A stretch of 64,000 bases of DNA. It comes from Sporothrix humicola (Eukaryota > Ascomycota > Sordariomycetes > Ophiostomatales > Ophiostomataceae). Of this stretch, positions 57,251 to 64,000 are shown piece by piece. Position numbers and translations under genes: made by a program. Position 1 is the stretch's first letter, and every line of letters begins with the position of its first letter. Below the pieces are notes generated by a model. That model was given only the letters and a program-made list of their open reading frames with translations. It did no database searches and had not been told where the DNA came from. The stretch spans positions 248,001-312,000 of the forward strand of contig WNYE01000001.1 in the NCBI GenBank assembly GCA_021396245.1. Direction: 5' to 3'.

Positions 57251-60200
57251 CTATGGCTTTGCCGTCTCGCCAGCTCTCTCTTCAACCTGCTTCTCCTTGT
57301 CAACGACGTCTCCTTGCTTGCTTGCCGACATGTGCACCTGCCCCACCAGCAGCCACCACCACTCGGCCACGCCTCTGCTGTCGTCGGATCTATCAACAAG
57401 TATGCCCGCCTTGGTGGCCCACTCGAAAATCATCTGCACCTCAAACGGCTCAATGGTCGGCCGCAGCTGCGCGGCGGCCTGCTGGACAGGCGTGGCGCCG
57501 CGGGTGGCCAGCAAAAAGACGACGGCGCCGGCGAGGCGGGCAAACCAGGTGCGGTCCAAGACGCCGAAAAAGTCGCGCCAGATGGGCATTTCCTGGTAGG
57601 GGCCCTTGCGGGGACACGGCGCTTCGTTGTCGATGTCGTTGTCCTCCCTGCCGACGGCCGACGCCACCTTGTCGAGTGCCCTTTTTAGAGTATCATCCCC
57701 GTTGTACACGTACCGGTCCGTCGGCACGATGCGCGTGCGGAACCGCTGGTAGTGCTTGGGGAACTTGCGCGATTCGTAGTTGCCCGGCTCGAAGCCAAAG
57801 GGAATGTGCGGCGCGTCAACGGCCTCGACGCGCACGCGGCCGTGCGCCTGTAGGTTCATGAGCGCCATCACCATGCCGTCGTCGTTTGTGTTGACGGGGA
57901 TGTCGTACGCCCTGCCAGGCTGGCCTTGGCCGGCAAAACACTTGTCCAACCTCTGCTTGAACAGGTAGGCCTGCCGGAACTTTTCCTCCATGGCCAGCTT
58001 CTCGAGCGTGTTCTCGTACGCCTCCGTCAGCGTGTACATCCGTCCGCCGAGCGAGATCAGCGACTTTGTGCGGCGCAGGATCCGGTCGGTCGTTAGGTTG
58101 CCAATGACTTCTTGGAGCAGGTTGTTGGCCGTCGTCTCGTCGAGGTTGTCACCCTCTTTGTCTCCACTATCCAGCGTGCCCAGACTCCCTAGAGTGAGCA
58201 GTTGCCGCTTAATGTGCGAGGGCTGGTAGCGCGAGTGCGGCGTGCCGCACAGCGCCCGGATCCACGACCGGGCCACCATGTACCGGAGCTTGTCGAGCCG
58301 GCCGGCGGCGGCTGCCTCCGTCGGCGTCACGGGCGCTCCCTTACAGTCGATGCAAACGGCCGCCGGCTCCGACGTCGTGTCGTGCAGCCGGTTCCACACA
58401 GACCGCGCCGGGTGGAAAAAGTCGTCGCGCCAGTTGACCATGCGCGACTGCGGCAGGTTGACGAGTGTGTAGTCCTCCTCGAGCGCCCGGCGCGTGTCGG
58501 GCAGGTTGTTGGCGTCGTGCCGCATCAGTTTGAGGGCCCAGCCCACCAGCCAGCCCCAGTCGTAGGCCAACACGTCGTCGTAGTCGATCGGCGGGATCGC
58601 TTTGTTCTCGTACGCGGCCAGGTACGCTTCCTGGAACCGCTCGGTGAACTTGTCAATGTGCGGCTGGCGCTCGCGCCGCGTGTTCTTCCAGAAATTGCGC
58701 AGCGCCGACAGCCGCTTGTCCGGGAACAGGCGCATCATGAGACCCCAGTCAATCACCTGGGAGACGCCGCCGAGAAGCGTGCGGACGACGACAAAGGCGG
58801 CCACCAGCGTGTCGTTGGCCGACCAGTCCATTCCGCCGGCCGCTGCCGACGCCGAGGCCGTCAGGTCCTGGACGTAGTCGTCCGGCTTCTGCGGGTACGC
58901 TGTCATCTCGCGCCGCGAGCTCGTGCCGTACTTGGCCTGCTGGGCCTGCTTCTCGCGCTGCGCCGCAATCTCCGTGGCGCTGCGTGTCCACTTCTTGCGC
59001 TGGGCGGGCGTCGTCGGCGCCAGCGTGTTGAGGGCCGTCTCGGTCGCGTTTGTGTTCGTGATGCCTCCATCTAGCGCGCCGTAGGGGATCGTGTTGACCG
59101 AGTACAGGTTCTTGCGGTTCCAGCGCAGAGGCGGGTGGGCATACTTGTCGGCGCACGGTCTGCCTTCCTCTTGCGCCTCGGCATCTTCGGCTGTATAGTG
59201 TGCACCGGGGAACGCCATGTGGAAGAACACGTAGCGGGGTGCGACGCTGGGATTGCGCAAAAGGTCGGTGCCCGGCACGGAGATTTCCCAGCTGAGGCAG
59301 GACTCGACGTCACGATTAAAGATGCCCTCGGGTGTCTCGGCGAAGTCGGCAGGCTTGGTGTTTCCGCGCAGCATCGCGGCGCAGTCGGCGGGTGTCCGCG
59401 GTAGGTTGGCACGCACGAGCGCCTTCCTGGTCGGCATGAACCCGTCCATCGTGAAGCTGGCATCGCTCTGGCGCTGGAAGGTGGTCTCGGACACGACGGG
59501 CCACGGTCTGGGCGACGTCTTGCTCCTGCGCAGGTCGTAGAGCGTGTGCGTCTTGGTGACAATCTTGTACGCCCGGGGCTGCGGCAGTTTCGATGCAGAC
59601 TCGGACACGTGCTTGCCCACCGTAACGTAGTCGTAGTCGGAGTCCTCTTCAACGTCGTCGCCGACCTGCTCGTCATCGTCGTCTCCAGATGCGAGCCCGG
59701 TATTAGGTGGCAGGAAGTGGATAAACGTTGTGAAGCCATCGTTGCCCTCTGTCCTAACTTGTGCGGGCTTCGTCCTGCTCCGGTTCCACAAAACCTCATC
59801 ATCTGGCAAGAAGAACGACGCAGGCAGGCTGTCGAGGCCTGGATTGCGGATGGTGGAAGTGACAGGGCGACTGGCCTGCGTGGGCCGGACTGTACGAAGC
59901 GCTGGATCGATATCGGCTTCTGGGTCGTCCTCCATGGTTGCATCAGCATTGCTGCCGCCGCCCAGCGCTCTGTAGAGACTGTTCTCGGCAAACGGCCCGA
60001 CATTTCGCATTTTGCGCCGCTTGGGAGTCGGTTCCGCAGACGATCCGCCTCCAACTCCACCGCCGCCAACCCCAGTAAGGTCGCCGGCGGTGAGCATCGA
60101 CTTGCGCTTCCCGTTGGGCGTTCTTTGCTGGCTGCTTGGGACCGTGCCGTCGTCGTCGTTATCATCGTCGTATCCCACGAGACGGACGGCATTGTTGGTC

Positions 60201-63200
60201 GACCGGGTGACCTGCGGCTGCTCGTAAAAGGGCGCCTTGAGCACCTCGATTTCGGGCTGCAGCGGCCGCCGTCCTCGCGAGTTCCGGCTGTTGTCCTTGT
60301 CCAGGGTCTTGAGGATGGCCAGGTCGCGATCCGAGGGCGCAAAGTCGACAGGGACATAGGGCTGCGGGAACGACGCCTGGATCCGCTTCTTGAAGTCGAT
60401 GGCGGTGGCCGAGGCAAAGAGATCCGTGCCAGGGCGCGCCAGGAGCCGGCAGTAGATGAACTGGCCTCGGGCGTCGCGGAAGCCAAACGTGTGCTCTTCA
60501 ATCTCCTTGGCAATCTCGAGCTTCTTGACGGCGGCCTTGATGACGGTCATGTTGGGCGGCTCTTCGCCAGGGAAGGTGCGCGTGTAAATGTGGAAGGCGG
60601 CGTGCCACAGCGAGCGGTCTCCGGGGAAGATGCCGCCGAAGCAGTCCACCAGGTACTTTGTGATTTCCATGATAATGTAGGAGCGCAGCGACTGGGGCGA
60701 CAGCTTCTGGCTATTCTTGGGCAGCGGCGGCATCCGGAAGCCCGCAGGGCCCATCTTGTGAGGACTGTCGATAAGAGACTGGTTGGGGTAGTGCTGAGCA
60801 TGTCCATTATAATTGTAGGGAGGAGGCGTGGCCGCATCGTCCATGTCGAGGGAGGGATATTGTGATTCGTCTGCGACTGGCTCGATAACGGGTTCCAGTT
60901 CTTGATTTTGAACTGCGTAGCCAGAGTCTTCCATAGGCGTATCTTCGACCTGAGGTTGAGGCTGTGCCGGTGCCACTGTTGGCTCCTCATCCGAGTCAAA
61001 GTCAAGGTCATTGGCCTCGTTATCCCCGGGTTGTGCACCTCTCAAGACTGGGAGTGTGATACCGCGACGACGAATTATTGGCATGTTGTCGTCACTAGAA
61101 TCCGGTTCTTGCAGACGGACCGTGCGGCGGCGGTTGCCGTGGATCTTGATGGGAGTCTGGCTGTTTTGATTCTGATTATGGCTCTGACTGGCATCTTTTC
61201 TGGGCGAGGGAGACGACGCGGTCGGTTCGGGCGTGTCGCTCGATGGCGACAGCGACCGCATTGGCGAGTGAGAAAGTGAGCGGATCGACCCCACAGAAAC
61301 GGGCGATGTTTCTCTAAAAATGCCGGCGGGCTGCTTGCGTTCGCGGAGGGCTCTACCGGCACGAGCAGCACGGCCGCCGTTTTGGGCGAGTTCGGCCTTT
61401 TCGGCCCGTTCAGCCTCCTCGGCCGCCTGGCGCTTTTGCTCGCGCTCTTCCCGTTCCTGCTGCTTCTTGAGGGCCTTGTCCTCGGCCGAGATGGGGGTGT
61501 AGTTGGGATTGCACGCCGTTCTCGCCTTGGTCTGGTGGTATTGGAGACCAAGCAGATTCTTCCAAGTGCCCTGGCAGGTCTCACAGACAAACTCGGTTGG
61601 CCCATTGTCTGCAGCTGCAGCAGTTGCTGCTGGTCTGCCAAACCGGCCCTTTTTCTTGCTCTTCTGGCCTAGAAGACGGCCACGGCCTCGGCCTCGGGTT
61701 GGAGTGGCAGTTGTGGTTTCTGCTTCTGCTTCTGCTTCGTCCTGTTTCTTTTCCTGTTCCGGTCCCTGTTCTGGCCCTTGAGGCTGGTTTTTTGCTTGAA
61801 GAGCTACAAGGATATCGAGAAGCCGGACCAGGTGCTCGTCGTTGCCTTCTGCCTGGTCCAGGATGAAAATATAGGGCGAGATGGGGTCACCTTCTTGGAC
61901 TGCTTTATTAACCTCTTCAATGTCGCCGTCGGCATCCTCTGTATTGGCCTCTCGGACTTCCAAGACAAGGGCTTGGCCGTCGCCATCATCCCGAATGACC
62001 GGTTTGCTGACCAGGCTGTCTGCAGTAATAGAGACGGGCTCTCTAGGCTGTGCAGGACGACGTCCACGACGAGGGATGGCATAGGTGAATTGGATAGTCT
62101 TTTCGTTGATATCGACCGTAAGATGGCCCAGCTTGCCGTCGTATCGGGTGGCAACAGGTTCCAGATCAGCAGCAAGAGCTGTAATGTTGGCTAAAGTGGC
62201 AGCGGGTTGGATATTTTCGCCCTCTTGGTTCTTGTCGGCCTCATTGACGTCGACCTCGTCTACTTCCATATCGACATCTTCGCCTTCAGCATCCTCGTCC
62301 TCGTCTTTGTCCTCGTCTGGTTCAACCCGGATGGCGCCTTCTTTGTAGCCCCTTTGTTCCTCGAGGAAACTCGGGTCGCGCAGCTGGCCAAGGTGGAAAA
62401 TAACCACAATCGACCGCTTCCGACGGCCACGGCGTTCCACAGACTTTGGGCCAAGAGAGTTGGGCTCGCCCAGACGAACTGTAGGGACAGGGCCAGTGTC
62501 TTTTTCGGCCGCGGCTTCCTCTTCATGCTCGGCCGCCTGGATAGTTTTTGGGGGCCGGCCACGTCCGCGCTTTGGTGTTGTAGGTGCCTGCTCTGGTTCA
62601 GTCATCTCGACTTCGTTGTCGGCATCGACGTCGACTGGCTTGGCCTTTGGTGGACGACCGCGTCTCTTAGGCTGTGGCGGAGTCGCAGCAACAACATCTT
62701 CAGACTTATCATCGGCGTTATTGCCGTCGTCTTCGGCACCAGCGTCAACCATTTCCGTGTCTTCCTCCGGCTCTCTAACTTTTGGTGGGCGTCCTCGCCG
62801 CTTTAGCGTTGGGGTGCCTGCTTCGCTTGCCTCGAAAACGCTGCCGTTTGCATCTACGCCAGGCATGCCCTCACCCGCGATCAGCCTGTACTTGAGTGGC
62901 CGCCCTGTCTTTCTGCGCCGATGGGATGCCGAGTATTTGGCTTTTTGGGCGGCGAGCTCTTCATGCGTCATGGGGGGTGGCAGGGGCGCAAAACCGTAGA
63001 GGCGGGCAAAGTCGTCGGCAGGGTGACCGACCAGCTTTCCGGACGCGCGCAGCTCTTCGATATTATCGACTCTGGCCTTTTCGACAGCGGCCGTTTGCGC
63101 GGCTTCTTGCTCGATCGACTCAATGGACTCGCCACTGTTGATCCGCTCGGCCACTTTTGCATTTGCGAGCGTGCGGAACAGGTAGGCCTTGTTCTTGCCG

Positions 63201-64000
63201 AGACGCGTGGGCTCGCAGTGCAGCTGGAACTTGGCGAGGTGGTCGGGCTGGTTGTTGGGCCGGGACAGGGCCGAGACGAGCGAGAAAATGTAGCGGGCAA
63301 AAGACGGGCCGAGAGTGGCGCGGCAGATCTGGGGGGATGTGATGCCGTCGATGCCGGCGCGGTCGACGACATCGAAAATCAGGTTGACGAGGGGCACGTC
63401 GATGGCCCAGGCGGGCGCAGACAACGAAAAGTCAGTGTCGTTTGTGCCGTTTGGGTCCAGCATGTCCTCGTCCTCGTCGTCAATGGCAGACGCCATATCC
63501 ATCTCGCTGACGTCGTCATTACCGTTGTACCCGCTGTACCTGCTCTGCTCCCGCTTGAACTTGGCGCGCATCTCGGTCATGGGCGCCCGCTTTCGGCCGG
63601 CGGCCAGGTAGACGGCCCACTCGCTGGGCGTCGGGTCGCGCTCAAACTTGATGCAGTCCTTGAACAGCTGGGTCTCGTCGGCGCGCATGGCGGCGACAAA
63701 CTTGAGGATGCCCGAGGCGACAAACTCGCGCGTGGCGCGCGCCAGGGTGCGCATCTGCCAGCGCATGCCCATGATGCCCAGCTTGATCTTGAGGTCGACC
63801 AGCCGGATGACGCCCCAGGCCTTGACAATGGCCAGGATGGTCTGGCCAAACGACGCAAACTCGATCGCCTCGCCGAGCCAGCGGTTGCGCCAGGGCACGG
63901 GCTCGCGGTCTTTCTTGAGGAACTCGGGGGAGAAGTCGATGCCGTTCTTGGCGAGGTCTTTGGAGGAGAGGAGGGTGGGTGCGTCCTCTGTGCTTCCGTC
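57251..64000 (-). CDS. TFC3: TFIIIC largest subunit, Tfc3/tau138-like (5' end outside window)
   Basis: The minus-strand frame is open from base 64000 to TAG at 57253-57251, giving 2249 visible residues. No start is seen, so the gene begins beyond the edge and the N-terminal B-block domain is probably missing. A winged-helix-like segment lies near 197-290 (VPLVNLIFDVVDRAGIDGIT). Three AT-hooks with GRPPK cores follow (~399, ~443, ~476). Then come acidic linkers, a C-x2-C-x12-H-x7-C knuckle (C806, C809, H822, C830), another winged-helix-like segment (~1088-1190, SYIIMEITKYLVDCFGGIFPG), and a conserved C-terminal half (for example VIDWGLMMRLFPDKRLSALRNFW near 1740). TFIIIC recognises tRNA A and B boxes and recruits TFIIIB. 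The tau138 assignment rests on overall architecture and recalled family sequence and is fairly strong. No intron was needed across 6.7 kb. Confidence 0.85.
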   Translation of the reverse strand, partial: DGSTEDAPTLLSSKDLAKNGIDFSPEFLKKDREPVPWRNRWLGEAIEFASFGQTILAIVKAWGVIRLVDLKIKLGIMGMRWQMRTLARATREFVASGILKFVAAMRADETQLFKDCIKFERDPTPSEWAVYLAAGRKRAPMTEMRAKFKREQSRYSGYNGNDDVSEMDMASAIDDEDEDMLDPNGTNDTDFSLSAPAWAIDVPLVNLIFDVVDRAGIDGITSPQICRATLGPSFARYIFSLVSALSRPNNQPDHLAKFQLHCEPTRLGKNKAYLFRTLANAKVAERINSGESIESIEQEAAQTAAVEKARVDNIEELRASGKLVGHPADDFARLYGFAPLPPPMTHEELAAQKAKYSASHRRRKTGRPLKYRLIAGEGMPGVDANGSVFEASEAGTPTLKRRGRPPKVREPEEDTEMVDAGAEDDGNNADDKSEDVVAATPPQPKRRGRPPKAKPVDVDADNEVEMTEPEQAPTTPKRGRGRPPKTIQAAEHEEEAAAEKDTGPVPTVRLGEPNSLGPKSVERRGRRKRSIVVIFHLGQLRDPSFLEEQRGYKEGAIRVEPDEDKDEDEDAEGEDVDMEVDEVDVNEADKNQEGENIQPAATLANITALAADLEPVATRYDGKLGHLTVDINEKTIQFTYAIPRRGRRPAQPREPVSITADSLVSKPVIRDDGDGQALVLEVREANTEDADGDIEEVNKAVQEGDPISPYIFILDQAEGNDEHLVRLLDILVALQAKNQPQGPEQGPEQEKKQDEAEAEAETTTATPTRGRGRGRLLGQKSKKKGRFGRPAATAAAADNGPTEFVCETCQGTWKNLLGLQYHQTKARTACNPNYTPISAEDKALKKQQEREEREQKRQAAEEAERAEKAELAQNGGRAARAGRALRERKQPAGIFRETSPVSVGSIRSLSHSPMRSLSPSSDTPEPTASSPSPRKDASQSHNQNQNSQTPIKIHGNRRRTVRLQEPDSSDDNMPIIRRRGITLPVLRGAQPGDNEANDLDFDSDEEPTVAPAQPQPQVEDTPMEDSGYAVQNQELEPVIEPVADESQYPSLDMDDAATPPPYNYNGHAQHYPNQSLIDSPHKMGPAGFRMPPLPKNSQKLSPQSLRSYIIMEITKYLVDCFGGIFPGDRSLWHAAFHIYTRTFPGEEPPNMTVIKAAVKKLEIAKEIEEHTFGFRDARGQFIYCRLLARPGTDLFASATAIDFKKRIQASFPQPYVPVDFAPSDRDLAILKTLDKDNSRNSRGRRPLQPEIEVLKAPFYEQPQVTRSTNNAVRLVGYDDDNDDDGTVPSSQQRTPNGKRKSMLTAGDLTGVGGGGVGGGSSAEPTPKRRKMRNVGPFAENSLYRALGGGSNADATMEDDPEADIDPALRTVRPTQASRPVTSTIRNPGLDSLPASFFLPDDEVLWNRSRTKPAQVRTEGNDGFTTFIHFLPPNTGLASGDDDDEQVGDDVEEDSDYDYVTVGKHVSESASKLPQPRAYKIVTKTHTLYDLRRSKTSPRPWPVVSETTFQRQSDASFTMDGFMPTRKALVRANLPRTPADCAAMLRGNTKPADFAETPEGIFNRDVESCLSWEISVPGTDLLRNPSVAPRYVFFHMAFPGAHYTAEDAEAQEEGRPCADKYAHPPLRWNRKNLYSVNTIPYGALDGGITNTNATETALNTLAPTTPAQRKKWTRSATEIAAQREKQAQQAKYGTSSRREMTAYPQKPDDYVQDLTASASAAAGGMDWSANDTLVAAFVVVRTLLGGVSQVIDWGLMMRLFPDKRLSALRNFWKNTRRERQPHIDKFTERFQEAYLAAYENKAIPPIDYDDVLAYDWGWLVGWALKLMRHDANNLPDTRRALEEDYTLVNLPQSRMVNWRDDFFHPARSVWNRLHDTTSEPAAVCIDCKGAPVTPTEAAAAGRLDKLRYMVARSWIRALCGTPHSRYQPSHIKRQLLTLGSLGTLDSGDKEGDNLDETTANNLLQEVIGNLTTDRILRRTKSLISLGGRMYTLTEAYENTLEKLAMEEKFRQAYLFKQRLDKCFAGQGQPGRAYDIPVNTNDDGMVMALMNLQAHGRVRVEAVDAPHIPFGFEPGNYESRKFPKHYQRFRTRIVPTDRYVYNGDDTLKRALDKVASAVGREDNDIDNEAPCPRKGPYQEMPIWRDFFGVLDRTWFARLAGAVVFLLATRGATPVQQAAAQLRPTIEPFEVQMIFEWATKAGILVDRSDDSRGVAEWWWLLVGQVHMSASKQGDVVDKEKQVEERAGETAKP

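Noticed and set aside
58202..60865. Plus-strand frames of 290 aa and 439 aa, and minus-strand 480 aa (59071-60513), inside TFC3
   Set aside because: All overlap the continuous 2249-codon TFC3 frame and show composition expected of frame shadows.

Overview
This window is chromosomal DNA of a filamentous ascomycete. It is probably a Sordariomycete; an Ophiostomatales/Sporothrix-like fungus is a guess from protein style only. The reasons are short introns (57-166 bp) with GTRAGT or GTATGT donors and CTAAC branch sites, GC-rich third codon positions in the real genes, disordered Gly/Ser/Asn-rich inserts, and an intron-containing tRNA gene. Seven protein genes and one tRNA gene can be supported. 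All are conserved housekeeping or signalling genes.

Layout. At the left edge (1-3206, +) is the 3' part of exocyst subunit SEC8. After a 4.4 kb spacer come SMI1/KNR4 (7609-9594, +, three exons including an 8-nt first coding exon), a cell-wall synthesis regulator, and VPS68 (10840-11436, +, two exons), a four-span endosomal/vacuolar membrane protein. From 11437 to 47534 there are about 36 kb with no convincing protein gene. Only tRNA-Pro(AGG) (13375-13462) is clear there. The rest is mid-GC DNA with alternating pyrimidine-rich and purine-rich blocks, simple repeats, a scattered 10-bp word (GTACTCCGTA), one unusually long unexplained ORF (19585-21033, -), and a few short ORFs with hydrophobic N-termini.

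The right quarter is dense again. PLC1 (47535-51299, +), a PI-specific phospholipase C, has a TATA box and three short uORFs in its leader. It converges on a multi-zinc-finger protein of unknown function (52552-54411, -). That gene is divergent from an ER tail-anchored UBE2J1/UBC6-type E2 enzyme (55506-56625, +), which converges on the largest TFIIIC subunit, TFC3/tau138 (57251 to beyond the right edge, -).

The genes do not form an operon or an obvious biosynthetic cluster. Loose themes are membrane traffic and polarised growth (SEC8, VPS68), cell-wall and calcium signalling (KNR4, PLC1), ER-associated degradation (UBE2J1) and Pol III transcription (TFC3, with one Pol III template in the same window). 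I found no transposase, reverse transcriptase, CRISPR, phage or plasmid signature, and no evidence of a new multi-gene system. The most unusual object is the 36 kb gene-poor interval itself.
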